Of a stretch of DNA of 32,788 nt, positions 1 to 8,951 are shown in pieces (the first letter of the stretch is position 1; each line of letters starts with the position of its first letter). The notes below the pieces were generated by a model. It was given only the letters and a program-made list of their open reading frames with translations. It ran no database searches and was not told the origin of the DNA. The DNA is from Gemmatimonadales bacterium (GTDB lineage Bacteria; Gemmatimonadota; Gemmatimonadetes; Gemmatimonadales; GWC2-71-9), in assembly GCA_025928645.1 (NCBI GenBank), contig JAICJD010000022.1, positions 1 through 32,788 on the forward strand, written 5' to 3'. Position numbers and translations under genes: made by a program.

Positions 1-803
1 GAGGCCCGTCCGTCGGTAGCGGAAGCGAGCTGCGCGGCGCTGAGGACGGGGCGCGAGGCCGCCGTCGCCACGAACAGCAGATCGCTGGCCCGGAGCAGCT
101 CGGGCAATGCTTCCCAGTCATGCGCCGTGGCACCCCAGGCCTCGGCCAGCACGCGGCCCCGGTCGGCGCTTCGGTTGACCAGCGCGACGCGCGATGCGCC
201 GTGCAGGTGGAGCGCGCGCAGGAGGCCTTCTGCGGCTTCGCCCGCGCCCACCACCGTCACTGGGCGGGGTCCAATGCCGGCACCACACTCCCCAGCGGCC
301 ACTTCCACGGCGGCCGCGCTCACGGACGCCGGATGACGGCCCAGCAGCGTCTCACGCCGCACGCGGCGTCCGCAGGCAAGCGCCGCGGAGAAGAGGGCGT
401 CCATTTCCCGGCTCGTGGCGCCGGCCGCCCGCGCTGCGTCGTAGGCTCGGCGCACCTGGCCCAGGATCTCGGTCTCGCCCAGGACCTGCGAATCGAGCCC
501 GGCCGTGACTTCGAAGAGATGGCGGACTGCGGCTGCGCCGTCGAAGCGGACGAGCTCATCGGCGAGCGCCACGCCCCGCGCGGCGGCCAGCTCACGCAGC
601 CACGGCTCGTGGTCGTGCGATCCCGACCAGTACAGCTCGAGTCGATTGCAGGTGAAGAGCAGCAGCGCCGTCCGGCCCGCCGCCTGCTCGCAGGCGAGCA
701 GCGCCTCGAGCTCGGCTGGGCTCAGGGCCAGAGCCTCGCGGGTGCCGACCGCTGCTGTATGGTGGCTTAGACCAACGACATGGAACTGCGAATCAGTACG
801 CAC
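1..803 (-). CDS. hemA: Glutamyl-tRNA reductase, N-terminal part (C-terminus beyond window)
   Basis: Reduces glutamyl-tRNA(Glu) with NADPH to glutamate-1-semialdehyde, the first committed step of C5 tetrapyrrole synthesis in the cytoplasm. The translation begins with a family-typical N-terminus containing VVGLSHHTA and GTRE. The catalytic cysteine lies in FTCNRLELY at about residue 52, close to Cys50 of the E. coli enzyme. A Rossmann segment with VVGAGEAAEG follows in the NADPH-binding domain. The start is taken as GTG at 801-803 because an in-frame TAG lies two codons upstream and the family N-terminus starts right there. About 267 codons are visible; the dimerisation domain is missing because the window ends. 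The upstream neighbour hsp20 is on the same strand but separated by about 145 bases with a hairpin, so hemA probably has its own promoter. Confidence 0.93.
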   Translation of the reverse strand, partial: MRTDSQFHVVGLSHHTAAVGTREALALSPAELEALLACEQAAGRTALLLFTCNRLELYWSGSHDHEPWLRELAAARGVALADELVRFDGAAAVRHLFEVTAGLDSQVLGETEILGQVRRAYDAARAAGATSREMDALFSAALACGRRVRRETLLGRHPASVSAAAVEVAAGECGAGIGPRPVTVVGAGEAAEGLLRALHLHGASRVALVNRSADRGRVLAEAWGATAHDWEALPELLRASDLLFVATAASRPVLSAAQLASATDGRA

Positions 804-888
804 GTCCTACGCTACCCGTTCCGGCCGCAGGGGACAATCCGCAGCCGTGCGGAACCCGAGGTCCGTATTACTACGGTATGGCCCGGTG

Positions 889-920
889 GAAAATCGAAGG
901 GCCCCCGCCGTGGAGGCCCT
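889..920 (-). terminator. Possible rho-independent terminator after hsp20
   Basis: Between hsp20 and hemA there is a perfect inverted repeat AGGGCC/GGCCCT (898-903 and 915-920). Read on the minus strand it is followed by TCGATTTT. The stem is short and the U-tract is only four bases, so it is a modest candidate. Confidence 0.4.
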
Positions 921-947
921 CCGGAGCCGAGCTGACTGCCGAACTCG

Positions 948-1400
948 TCAGCCGACCTTGACGGGAATCTCGCGCGGCCGCGCCCGCTCGGCCTTCGGAA
1001 TGGTGACCGTGAGAACGCCGTTGGCGTAGTTCGCCGCGATCTTCTCCGGGTCCACCGTGGTCGGCAGGGCGAACGCCCGCTCGAAGCTGCCGTAGGTCCG
1101 CTCATAGCGATGGACCCGCTCGTTGTTCTCCTCCGCCTTCTGACGCTTCTCACCGCGGACCGTGAGCAGATTGTTCTCGAGCGAGATCTTCACGTCCTCG
1201 GGCTGCACGCCCGGGAGCTCCGCCACGATCTTCACGGAGTCCTTGTCCTCGAACACGTCGCACGCGGGAATCCAGGACGAGGTAAGCGCGCCGCTCTCCT
1301 GCGACTGGAACGGCCAGGTGCCGAACGCTTCATCGAGAATCGAATTGAGGCGCCGAAGGCTGGTCATGTCCTGCGGGCGCCGGGTGGTGCTGACGAGCAT
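948..1400 (-). CDS. Small heat-shock protein, Hsp20/alpha-crystallin family
   Basis: ATP-independent holdase chaperone that forms oligomers and binds unfolding proteins in the cytoplasm. The 150-residue length is normal for the family. After a variable N-terminal arm (about 45 residues, with a LRRLNSILDEAF segment), the alpha-crystallin domain shows VAELPGVQPEDVKISLENN and the conserved ANGVLTVTIPKAE near residues 128-140. The C-terminus carries an IPV motif corresponding to the I-x-I/V motif that docks subunits. The ATG is preceded on the minus strand by GTGGAGG at good spacing, which supports the start. It stands alone between a minus-strand operon and hemA. I could not identify a CIRCE element or a clear heat-shock promoter in the 175 bases upstream. 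Confidence 0.95.
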   Translation of the reverse strand: MLVSTTRRPQDMTSLRRLNSILDEAFGTWPFQSQESGALTSSWIPACDVFEDKDSVKIVAELPGVQPEDVKISLENNLLTVRGEKRQKAEENNERVHRYERTYGSFERAFALPTTVDPEKIAANYANGVLTVTIPKAERARPREIPVKVG

Positions 1401-1575
1401 ACAACCTCCACTTCGGCTGGGTTAAGGTCTCGGAAACGGCCGGCTTCACCCCGCCGGCCCGACGTGCTGAATCGCAGCCGCCGTGCCGCCGTGAAGGGCC
1501 GAAACTCGGTCAGATTGACAAGGTGTGTTCGGACGTTGGCAGATGCTGGCCGCAGAGTCTGCACGATTGACGGGC

Positions 1576-1707
1576 CTAGGAGCGCGCCGTCTTCATCCAG
1601 GCATTGTAGGTATGAATCAGCCGCTGCACCCGGGAAGAGAGCAGTCGTGCGCCCTTGGCATCCAACGCGTTGGCCAGACCCGCACCCCCCGCCGCCGAGC
1701 TGCTCAC
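1576..1707 (-). CDS. Doubtful 43-residue ORF after the ChaN-like gene
   Basis: A GTG start at 1705-1707 lies 8 bases past the stop of the ChaN-like gene and opens a 43-codon frame ending at TAG (1576-1578). The C-terminal half reads as a basic amphipathic helix (RVQRLIHTYNAWMKTARS), with several codons of lower GC than the surroundings. No ribosome binding site is visible and I do not recognise the family. It could be a real small protein, a decayed tail of a longer gene, or chance. Confidence 0.2.
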   Translation of the reverse strand: MSSSAAGGAGLANALDAKGARLLSSRVQRLIHTYNAWMKTARS

Positions 1708-1715
1708 GCCGGCCG

Positions 1716-2642
1716 CTACGGTCTGAGCAGCGTGATGGGCCGAGGGCGGGCGAAGAGAATCATCGCGTCCGCGGCGGTCCTGAGCGGGAACCGCGAGGGC
1801 CAGAACTCGAGGCTGTACCCCTCCTGCTCCACGTCGTAGAGCGGCTGCCGCACGGCATCCGTGGCCGTGTCGAGCGGCACCGCGATGTCTTTTCCCCCGG
1901 CGGGAGGCTCGAGCACGTCGAAGACCCGCGTCGCGCCGTGGCCGCCGCCCTGCCGTGCATCGCAGAGGACGGTGTAGACCTCGATGCCGTCGTCGGCCAG
2001 GTATCCGGCGAACCAGCGGTCGAACCGGTCGTGCGCCTGGCCCAGCCTGACCTCGCCGCCCACCTTCTTGAGCCCGTGATAGCCGCCCATGAAGATCAGG
2101 GTGCGCCATTCCGGGTGCGCCGTGATCGCCTTGCGGAACGCGGCCGCCATCCACACGTCCCGGTTGACGAAGCCGCCGGTAGCCATGTGCTCGGTGAGCG
2201 CCACCATGGGCCATCCCCGGATGTCCGCCGCCAGGACGTGAATCGGCCGCTCGGGATGGTCGGCGTTCCATCGGTAGGCCGCGCGGTAGATATCCAGGTA
2301 CTCGGCGCTTACCCCCCAATGCGACCGAAGCGTGCGCGGGTTCTCCAGCAGGATGGTCGTGTCCTCCGGCATGGAAGCGAGGTAGCGGTCGATCGCCGAT
2401 TGCTCCTCGGAGGCCACCTCGAGCGCGAGAAGATCGATGCCCGTCTCAGTGGTCTGCTCGCGGAGCAGTCGGGCGACCAGCAGCTTGGGCTCGGCCAGCG
2501 GGTGGATATCTCCGAGGAAGACGATCCGGTGCCGGGCCAGCGCCGCCTGCATGAATTGGAGCGGTGGGGATGCCTGCGCCAGGAGCGCGGCGGCGTGAAA
2601 AGCGAGGGCGACGAGCAGGATGGGGGTGCCGCGCGAGCGCAT
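1716..2642 (-). CDS. Exported ChaN/TIKI-like protein of unknown function
   Basis: A 308-residue protein with a signal peptide (MRSRG followed by a hydrophobic stretch to about residue 22, then LAQA-S as a likely cleavage site). The mature N-terminus has IVFLGDIHPLAEPKLL followed by DLLALEV. This resembles the start of the haem-binding-uptake/TIKI (ChaN, DUF399) fold, where a G-E/D-x-H motif and a following E-x-F/V motif line the active or ligand site. A further conserved-looking segment is LIFMGGYHGLKK near residue 180. The family includes haem-binding lipoproteins and metalloproteases; substrate and reaction are unknown here. The gene starts 21 bases after the kinase stop and is probably the last solid gene of the operon headed by the PLP enzyme. 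The assignment rests on motif resemblance only. Confidence 0.7.
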   Translation of the reverse strand: MRSRGTPILLVALAFHAAALLAQASPPLQFMQAALARHRIVFLGDIHPLAEPKLLVARLLREQTTETGIDLLALEVASEEQSAIDRYLASMPEDTTILLENPRTLRSHWGVSAEYLDIYRAAYRWNADHPERPIHVLAADIRGWPMVALTEHMATGGFVNRDVWMAAAFRKAITAHPEWRTLIFMGGYHGLKKVGGEVRLGQAHDRFDRWFAGYLADDGIEVYTVLCDARQGGGHGATRVFDVLEPPAGGKDIAVPLDTATDAVRQPLYDVEQEGYSLEFWPSRFPLRTAADAMILFARPRPITLLRP

Positions 2643-2663
2643 CGGCCTGGCGATCGTGTGGGG

Positions 2664-3794
2664 CTATCGGCGGAAGAAGCGTCCGATCAGCCCGGTGGCG
2701 GCCACGCCCTCGAACGCGTATGCCAGCTCCTCCATGTTCTGGTGCCGCTCGGCCGGATCGATGGCCAGGCAGCGGAGGATCACGGCTTCGAGCTTGGACG
2801 GGAGCTCGGGCTTCAGGTCGCGGAGCTTGGCGGGCGACCCGCGCAGGCGGGCGATCATGGTGTCCTGGGCCGACTTGCCGGCGAACGGAAGCTGGCCGGT
2901 GAACATCTCGAACGCCAGAATGCCCAGCGCGTAGACGTCGCTCCGGCCGTCCAGCGGTTTGCCTCGGATCTGCTCGGGGCTCATGAACTCCGGCGTGCCG
3001 AGCACGATGCCCGTCGCGGTGAGTTTGGCCACCTCGGGTCCCGCGCGCCGCTCCTTCGCTAGCCCGAAGTCCATCACGACCGCGCGGTACTTCGGATCGC
3101 GCCGCTCGTCGATGCCGTCAGGCACCAGCATGATGTTTTCGGGCTTGAGATCGCGGTGGATGATCTGCAGCTCGTGCGCGTGGCCCAGGCCATGGCACAT
3201 CTGGAGCAGGAGCGGAACGCCCTCGGCCACCGAGAATGGCCCGCGCCGCGTTTCGTGCTCGCTCAGCGGCTCGCCCTCGAGGTAGGGCATGACCAGGTAG
3301 ATCATCCGGTCTCCCTCGCCCAGGCGCAGGATGGGGCACACGTTCGGGTGACTCAGCCGACGGGCGATCTCGGCTTCCCGCCGGAGCCGCTCGACCGCGG
3401 CGGGATCGCGCGAGAGCCGGGGGAGCAGGATCTTGACGGCCACCGACTGGCCGGTCTCGGTGTCCTGCGCGCGATAGACGTACGACATCCCGCCCTCGCC
3501 GAGCCGGCGTCCCACCTGATAGCGCCGGTCGAGCAGCTTGCCGCTGAGCGTCGCGAACCGATCGATCTCCTCGGGGGAAAGCGGCAGCTCGTCGTCGATG
3601 GCGCCGGCGAGCGAAGGCCCGCGCCCGCCGGCCGGCACGGGCGCAGCCGGAGCCGGGGCGGCGGCCGCCACTGCGGCCGGCGCGGCGAACGACGCGGTCG
3701 CCTCGAACTCGACCAGCGGCGAGCCGTCCTTCACGCAGTAACGCGCCGGCGACGGATAGGTATTCTGACAGCGGGGACAGCGGCGGATGCTCAA
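2664..3794 (-). CDS. Zinc-ribbon serine/threonine protein kinase
   Basis: A 376-residue cytoplasmic Hanks-type kinase. Residues 4-30 form a zinc-ribbon-like element (CPRC at 6-9, YC at 19-20 followed by KDG). An Ala/Pro-rich linker (30-62) precedes the kinase domain: glycine loop GEGGMSYV (99-106), lysine K121 in VAVK, catalytic HRDLKPEN (213-220), DFG (242-244), SPE in the activation segment (272-274) and DGRSDVYALG (282-291). All catalytic residues are present. No membrane segment, PASTA or other sensor domain follows; the protein ends soon after the kinase fold with IGRFFRR. I place the start at TTG (3792-3794) because it shares bases with the TGA of the upstream GGDEF gene and gives the complete zinc ribbon; no ATG or GTG fits as well. 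The TTGA overlap implies translational coupling. Confidence 0.9.
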   Translation of the reverse strand: MSIRRCPRCQNTYPSPARYCVKDGSPLVEFEATASFAAPAAVAAAAPAPAAPVPAGGRGPSLAGAIDDELPLSPEEIDRFATLSGKLLDRRYQVGRRLGEGGMSYVYRAQDTETGQSVAVKILLPRLSRDPAAVERLRREAEIARRLSHPNVCPILRLGEGDRMIYLVMPYLEGEPLSEHETRRGPFSVAEGVPLLLQMCHGLGHAHELQIIHRDLKPENIMLVPDGIDERRDPKYRAVVMDFGLAKERRAGPEVAKLTATGIVLGTPEFMSPEQIRGKPLDGRSDVYALGILAFEMFTGQLPFAGKSAQDTMIARLRGSPAKLRDLKPELPSKLEAVILRCLAIDPAERHQNMEELAYAFEGVAATGLIGRFFRR

Positions 3795-5221
3795 TCGCGG
3801 AACCGGTTCCGGCCGTCGCTCTTGGCGCGGTAGAGGTGGCTGTCGGCGAGCCGGAGCAGCGACTCCCCGTCGCTCACCCGCTCGTCGGGGTAGGAGGCGA
3901 TGCCGATGCTGATGGTGACCCGCACCGGCTTGCCCGGCTCGCCGAAGTCGTGCGTGGCCACCCGGCGGAGGATGCGCTCGGCGAAGTTGCGCGATTCGGC
4001 CGCGGTGGTCTCGGGCAGCAGGACGACGAACTCCTCGCCGCCGTAGCGCGCCACGATGTCGACCGACCGCTGCTCGCGCTTGAGCAGGTTGGCCAGCTGC
4101 TTGAGCACCCGGTCGCCCACCAGGTGGCCGTGCGTGTCGTTGATCTGCTTGAAGTTGTCGATGTCCACCATCATGCCGGTGAGCATCGTCGCGTAGCGGG
4201 CCGCCCGGTCCATCTCCTGCTCGAGCTTCTCCATCAGCGCCCGCCGGTTGAAGCAGTTGGTCAGCGCGTCCGTCTCCGCCAGATGGCGCATCTGCTCCTG
4301 GCCCATCACGGCGTTCTCGAGATCGTACGCCTTCTCGAGCGCCGCCACCGCCGCGGTGATCACCTGCTCGGCGAACTGGACGTCCTGCTGGTTGAGCGGC
4401 GCGTCCTCGGTGGTGGTGCGCAGGAAGAACACGCCGGCCGGCAGGTTGCGGAGCGAGAACCTGAGCGCGATGGCCGACCGGGTCTGGACCCCGTTCGACC
4501 CGTTGCTCCAGCCGGGCCGCACCTCCTCGTACAGCGGGTCCGTGGTGGCGTCCCGCACCAGCACCACCTCGCCGGTGGCGAGGGCGCGGCGGATCTCGGG
4601 GTACTTGCCGAGGTCCACAGTCAGGTTCCGCAGCATCGGATTCTCGAACGCGGCGACGACGGTGCCGGTATCGTCGTCCGGTCCGGCGATCACGATCGAG
4701 CAGCGCGAGATGTTGAGCCCGTGCGCCACGCGCCGGACGAGGATCTGGTAGATCTCCTCCGGTTTGAGCGATGCCGTGACCTCCTGCATGATGTCCATCA
4801 TTTCCGAGCGCGAGCGGGCCTCGGCGCGCGCCTGGTTGAGCTCGCGGCCCACGCGGAGATGCGCCTTGACCCGGGCGAGCAGCTCGCGCACCCGGAACGG
4901 CTTGGGGATGAAGTCGGCGGCGCCCAGACCCAGCGAGCGCACCGTCGCCTCTTCGGGCGGCATGGACGAGATCATCAGCACGGGCAGGTCCTTGAACCGC
5001 TGGTCGGACTTGACCGTCTGCAGCAGCTGCAGCCCGTCCACCTTGGGCATCATGATGTCGAGCAGGAGCAGATCGAACGGCTCGGCCTCGAGGTGCTCGA
5101 GCAGGTGCTCGCCGCCGGGGACCGTCAGCACCTCGTAGCCGTTCTCCTTGAGGATCCAGGAGAGCGTGCGCGAGAGCGCCTGGTCGTCGTCGGCGACGAG
5201 GATCTTCGGAGCGAGCGGCAT
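3791..5221 (-). CDS. Response regulator with GAF and GGDEF domains (diguanylate cyclase)
   Basis: Predicted cytoplasmic signalling protein of 476 residues that makes cyclic di-GMP under phosphorelay control. The receiver domain (about 5-125) has the acidic pocket DDD at 11-13, phospho-acceptor D55 (LLLLDIMMP), S85 and K107 (FIPKPF). A GAF-like domain spans about 145-305. The GGDEF domain follows, with an active-type GGEEF at 394-398 and an inhibitory I-site RSVD (385-388) five residues before it, so both catalysis and product feedback look intact. No histidine kinase is adjacent. It begins one base before the stop of the PLP enzyme gene region ends (5221/5222) and overlaps the kinase start downstream, so the three genes are probably co-transcribed. 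Confidence 0.93.
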   Translation of the reverse strand: MPLAPKILVADDDQALSRTLSWILKENGYEVLTVPGGEHLLEHLEAEPFDLLLLDIMMPKVDGLQLLQTVKSDQRFKDLPVLMISSMPPEEATVRSLGLGAADFIPKPFRVRELLARVKAHLRVGRELNQARAEARSRSEMMDIMQEVTASLKPEEIYQILVRRVAHGLNISRCSIVIAGPDDDTGTVVAAFENPMLRNLTVDLGKYPEIRRALATGEVVLVRDATTDPLYEEVRPGWSNGSNGVQTRSAIALRFSLRNLPAGVFFLRTTTEDAPLNQQDVQFAEQVITAAVAALEKAYDLENAVMGQEQMRHLAETDALTNCFNRRALMEKLEQEMDRAARYATMLTGMMVDIDNFKQINDTHGHLVGDRVLKQLANLLKREQRSVDIVARYGGEEFVVLLPETTAAESRNFAERILRRVATHDFGEPGKPVRVTISIGIASYPDERVSDGESLLRLADSHLYRAKSDGRNRFRD

Positions 5222-6199
5222 TCAGCCTACCAGACGTTGGTAGAGGTCGGGGTCCACGTTCCCACCGCTCACGATGGCGACGGTGGGGCCGGTGGGCCGC
5301 ACCCGCCCGGCGAGCAGGGCGGCCACGGCCACGGCGCCGCTCGGCTCGGGCCTGAGATCGAGCTCGTGGTGCAGGTAGCGCACGGCGGCGGCGATCTCGT
5401 CCTCGGTGACGGTCACTGCCTCGCGCACGACCCGGCGCAGCAGGTCGAACGTGAGCGTGCCGACGGAGCGGGAGAGCAGTCCGTCGGCCAGACTCTCGGT
5501 GCGCTCGAGGGTGCGGGGCGCCCCGGCCGCCAGCGCCGCGGAGAGCTTGGCCGCGCCCGCCGGCTCGACCCCGATGACATCGGTTCCGGGAGCGAGGCCC
5601 GCCATGGCCACCGAGATCCCGGCGAGAAGCCCGCCGCCGCTCACGGGCGCCAGCACGGTCCGCAGGTCGGGGCGCTGCTCGAGGATCTCGAGCCCGATGG
5701 TCCCCTGGCCGGCGATGACGTCGGGGTGGTCGAACGGCGGGATCATCGTGAGCCCTTCCTCCCGCGCGATCGCCTCGGCCCGAACGCCCTGCTCGGCCGA
5801 GCGGGTGGCGCCGGCGAGCACGACCTCGCCGCCGTAGCGGCGGACCCCATCGATCTTGACTTGCGGCGTCGACTCGGGCATCACCACGACGCTGCGGAGC
5901 CCGAACCGCCGCGCCGCCCAGGCGAGCGCCTGGCCGTGGTTCCCGCTCGAGGCTGCGACGACGCCCCGAGCGCCTCCGCGGCCGACCAGCCGGGCGAGCG
6001 CGTGGTAGGCCCCGCGGATCTTGAATGCGCCGATCGGCTGGAGCAGCTCGCACTTGAGCGCGACCGGCACGCCAAGGCGGGCCGACAGCGCCGGCGCCTC
6101 GCGGAGCGGGGTCCGCACGGCGACGCCGTCGAGCACGCGCGCGGCGGCCCGGAGGGTTTCCAGCGTCACGATGGGAGCGGTATCGGCGGCTATTGTCAC
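5222..6199 (-). CDS. PLP-dependent threonine/serine dehydratase (threonine ammonia-lyase or serine racemase-like)
   Basis: Fold-type II PLP enzyme of 325 residues, expected to convert threonine or serine to 2-oxobutyrate or pyruvate plus ammonia. Visible motifs: IGAFKIRGA with the Schiff-base lysine K60, SSGNHGQ (84-90) for the substrate/phosphate loop, and a glycine-rich SGGGLLAG loop near residue 189. There is no C-terminal ACT regulatory domain, so it resembles the short catabolic (TdcB) or serine racemase type rather than feedback-regulated IlvA. The GTG start at 6197-6199 has a weak AAGG upstream; a second GTG lies ten codons downstream. It heads the operon leading into the GGDEF and kinase genes, although no functional link to signalling is evident. 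A palindromic repeat lies immediately upstream. Confidence 0.9.
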   Translation of the reverse strand: MTIAADTAPIVTLETLRAAARVLDGVAVRTPLREAPALSARLGVPVALKCELLQPIGAFKIRGAYHALARLVGRGGARGVVAASSGNHGQALAWAARRFGLRSVVVMPESTPQVKIDGVRRYGGEVVLAGATRSAEQGVRAEAIAREEGLTMIPPFDHPDVIAGQGTIGLEILEQRPDLRTVLAPVSGGGLLAGISVAMAGLAPGTDVIGVEPAGAAKLSAALAAGAPRTLERTESLADGLLSRSVGTLTFDLLRRVVREAVTVTEDEIAAAVRYLHHELDLRPEPSGAVAVAALLAGRVRPTGPTVAIVSGGNVDPDLYQRLVG

Positions 6200-6213
6200 G
6201 GGATGGCCTTGAA

Positions 6214-6297
6214 GTCATCCTGAGCGTAGGAGTCATCCTGAGCGAAGCGAGGGAGCCATGCACTGGGTCATGCCTCCGTCGCTTCGCTCAGGATGAC
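6214..6297. repeat. Palindromic intergenic repeat (REP-like), copy 1
   Basis: A hairpin-forming repeat with arms at about 6232-6260 and 6268-6297 that share the 19-base GTCATCCTGAGCGAAGCGA end perfectly and then continue with two mismatches. A partial direct copy, GTCATCCTGAGCG, sits at 6214-6226, 18 bases ahead of the full arm. The core resembles that of the repeats near 9033-9061, 16916-16928 and 30053-30139. Confidence 0.85.
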
Positions 6298-6359
6298 CCC
6301 GGGTTGAACTTCGGGTGACCTCGATCGAGTCGGCGGGCCTGCGATGCCCTTCTAGATGT

Positions 6360-6390
6360 GCGGGGGGGCTTGCAGAAGCAAGCCCCCCGC
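6360..6390 (-). terminator. Strong hairpin just after gyrA, likely transcription terminator
   Basis: A 13-bp stem (arms 6360-6373 and 6378-6390, one bulged G) closed by a four-base AGAA loop starts about five bases beyond the gyrA stop. The stem is very G+C rich. There is no U-tract on the minus-strand side, so termination may be weak or the structure may protect the mRNA 3' end. Confidence 0.6.
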
Positions 6391-6394
6391 CCGT

Positions 6395-8899
6395 TCACTC
6401 GTCGGCCGCCGCCGTGGGCGTGACCTCGTCGCCGCCGGCGGCGTCCTCCGGTCCGCCCTCGTCTTCCTTCACCACCCGGGCGACGTCCACCACCGAGTCG
6501 CCGGCGTCCAGATTCATGACCTTGACGCCCTGCGTGTTCCGCCCGATGACCCGGATCCCGTCCACCGGCAGCCGGATGATGACGCCGTGCCGGGTGATCA
6601 TCATGAGCTCGTCGTCCGGGATGACCTCCTTGAGCGCCACGATCGAGCCGGTCTTGTCGGTCTTCTTGAGCGTGATGATGCCCTTGCCACCCCGCTTCTG
6701 GACCCGATAGTCGGCCAGCTCGGAGCGCTTGCCGAAGCCCTTCTCGCTGACCACCAGCAGGGTCGCGTCCCGGCGGACGACGACCATGCCGATCACCTCG
6801 TCGGCCTTCTCGAGCTCGATGCCCTTGACGCCGGTGGTGTCCCGCCCCATCTCGCGCACGTCGCCCTGGTGGAAACGGATGCTCATGCCGTCCTTGGTGG
6901 CCAGCACGATGTCGCTGTTCTGGTCGCACACCTGGACGTCGATCAGCTCGTCGCCGTCCTCGATGTTGATGGCGCGGATGCCGTTCGTGCGGACGTTGCC
7001 GTACGCCGACAGGAGCGTCTTCTTCACCGTGCCCTGGCGGGTGGCGAAGACGAGGCACTTGTCGTCGGTGAACTCCCGCACCGGCACCAGCGCCGCGATC
7101 TGCTCGTTCGGCTTGATGGCGATGCAGTTGATCACCGGCTTGCCCCGGGCGGCGCGGCCCGCCTGCGGGATCTCGTGCACCTTGAGCCAGTAGAGCTGCC
7201 CGGTGTTCATGAAGAACAGCAGGTAGTCGTGGGTGCTGGCGATGAACAGGTGCTCGACCCAGTCGTCCGCCTTGAGGTCGGCGCCGTTGAGTCCCCGCCC
7301 TCCGCGGCGCTGCCGCTTGTAGGTGGTGATCGGGATGCGCTTGATGTAGCCCGTGTGGGAGATGGTGATGACCATGTCCTCCTCGGCGATCAGGTCCTCG
7401 ACCGTGAACTCGCCCTGGTCGCTGAGGATCTCCGTCCGGCGGTCGTCGCCGAACTGGTCGACCACCTCGGCCATCTCCTGCTTGAGGATGTTCATCCGCT
7501 TGGGCCGGCTGGCCAGGATGCCTTTGAGCTCCTTGATCGTGGCGCGCACCTCCTTGAGCTCGGCCTCCAGCTTCTCGATCTCGAGGCCGGTGAGCTTGGC
7601 CAGCCGCATGTTGAGGATGGCGTCGGTCTGCTTCTCGCTCAGGCCGAACCGCTTGCGGAGCCGGGCGTCGGCCTGCGCGGTGTCCGCCGAGCCGCGGATG
7701 ATCTTGATGACCTCGTCGATGTGGTCGACCGCGATCTTGAGGCCCTCGAGGATGTGCTCCCGGGCCTCGGCCGCGTTGAGGTCGAACTGGGTGCGGCGGA
7801 CGACGATCTCGTGCCGGTGCTCGACGTAGCGCTCGAGCAGCTCCTTCAGGTTCATCACCCGCGGCGCGCCCTTGTCCAGTGCGAGCATGATGACGCCGAA
7901 GGTGGACTGCATGGCGGTGTGCTTGTAGAGCTGGTTCAGCACCACGTTGGGGATGGCATCGCGCTTGAGCTCGATGACCATCCGCATGCCGTCCTTGTCG
8001 GACTCGTCGTTGACGCCGGTGATCCCCTCGATCTTCTTCTCGGCGGCCAGCTCCGCGATGTTCTTGACCAGGTTCTCCTTGTTGACCTGATAGGGGATCT
8101 CGGTCACCACGATCTGCGACCTGCCCGACGACTCCCGCTCCTCGATGACCGCGCGCGCCCGCATCACCACGCGGCCGCGGCCGGTCTCGTAGGCCTCCTT
8201 GATGCCCTCGCGCCCGTAGATGTACGCGCCGGTGGGGAAGTCCGGGCCCTTGATGGTCTTGCGCAGCTCGGCGATGGTGGCCTCCGGGTTGTCGATCAGG
8301 AGCTCGACGGCCCGGGCCACTTCCTTGAGGTTGTGCGGGGGGATGTTGGTGGCCATGCCGACCGCGATGCCCGAGGACCCGTTCACCAGCAGGTTCGGGA
8401 TCCGGGACGGCAGGACGGTCGGCTCCTGCAGCCGGTCGTCGAAGTTGGACTGGAAGTCCACCGTGTTCTTGTCGATGTCTTCCAGCATCGCCACCGCCAC
8501 CCGGGTGAGGCGGGCCTCGGTGTAGCGATAGGCCGCGGCCGGGTCGCCGTCCACCGAGCCGAAGTTCCCCTGTCCGTCCACCAGCGGGTAGCGCAGCGAG
8601 AAGTCCTGCACCATGCGCACGAGCGCGTCATAGACGGACCCGTCGCCGTGCGGGTGGTACTTGCCCAGCACGTCGCCTACTACGGTCGCCGATTTCTTGT
8701 AGGGGCGGCCGGGAACCAGACCCAGCTCGTTCATCGCGTAGAGAATGCGTCGGTGCACCGGCTTGAGACCGTCCCGCACGTCGGGCAGGGCCCGCGAGAC
8801 GATGACGCTCATCGAGTAGTTGATGAACGACTGCTGCATCTCCTCTTCGATCAGCCGGGGCAGGATGCGTTCGCGCGAGTTGGGTGCGGTCATAACCAT
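6395..8899 (-). CDS. gyrA: DNA gyrase subunit A
   Basis: Breakage-reunion subunit of the A2B2 gyrase that introduces negative supercoils. The 834-residue length is normal. Motifs include the N-terminal [29 protein letters not shown] in the quinolone region (82-91) and the catalytic tyrosine Y126 in YRYTEARLT. The C-terminal domain contains the GyrA box QRRGGRG near residue 530, which separates gyrase from topoisomerase IV ParC. The tail after about residue 805 is acidic. The position equivalent to E. coli Ser83 is glycine (G87), followed by serine (S88). Start ATG at 8897-8899 or the ATG two codons downstream; neither has a clear ribosome binding site. gyrB is not adjacent. A promoter is proposed at 8952-8981 and a hairpin follows the stop. 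Confidence 0.97.
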   Translation of the reverse strand: MVMTAPNSRERILPRLIEEEMQQSFINYSMSVIVSRALPDVRDGLKPVHRRILYAMNELGLVPGRPYKKSATVVGDVLGKYHPHGDGSVYDALVRMVQDFSLRYPLVDGQGNFGSVDGDPAAAYRYTEARLTRVAVAMLEDIDKNTVDFQSNFDDRLQEPTVLPSRIPNLLVNGSSGIAVGMATNIPPHNLKEVARAVELLIDNPEATIAELRKTIKGPDFPTGAYIYGREGIKEAYETGRGRVVMRARAVIEERESSGRSQIVVTEIPYQVNKENLVKNIAELAAEKKIEGITGVNDESDKDGMRMVIELKRDAIPNVVLNQLYKHTAMQSTFGVIMLALDKGAPRVMNLKELLERYVEHRHEIVVRRTQFDLNAAEAREHILEGLKIAVDHIDEVIKIIRGSADTAQADARLRKRFGLSEKQTDAILNMRLAKLTGLEIEKLEAELKEVRATIKELKGILASRPKRMNILKQEMAEVVDQFGDDRRTEILSDQGEFTVEDLIAEEDMVITISHTGYIKRIPITTYKRQRRGGRGLNGADLKADDWVEHLFIASTHDYLLFFMNTGQLYWLKVHEIPQAGRAARGKPVINCIAIKPNEQIAALVPVREFTDDKCLVFATRQGTVKKTLLSAYGNVRTNGIRAINIEDGDELIDVQVCDQNSDIVLATKDGMSIRFHQGDVREMGRDTTGVKGIELEKADEVIGMVVVRRDATLLVVSEKGFGKRSELADYRVQKRGGKGIITLKKTDKTGSIVALKEVIPDDELMMITRHGVIIRLPVDGIRVIGRNTQGVKVMNLDAGDSVVDVARVVKEDEGGPEDAAGGDEVTPTAAADE

Positions 8900-8951
8900 C
8901 GCTTGCTGGGGGAAGGTTGGCCGGCCGGCGCGGCACCGGCCGAGACCCCCA

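Noticed and set aside
862-875. CCGTATTACTACGG small palindrome between hsp20 and hemA as a hemA promoter or operator
   Set aside because: Only five paired bases and no convincing -35/-10 pair; too weak to list.
1513-1518. TTGACA on the plus strand upstream of the minus-strand operon end
   Set aside because: There is no -10 at fitting distance and no plus-strand gene downstream, so it is probably chance.
1110-3062. Plus-strand frame of about 650 codons across hsp20, the ChaN-like gene and the kinase
   Set aside because: Antisense shadow of recognised genes with no family motif.
3795-6263. Upstream extension of the kinase frame through the GGDEF and PLP enzyme genes
   Set aside because: The extension is Arg-rich out-of-frame translation of two clear genes. 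The kinase starts at the TTG overlapping the GGDEF stop.
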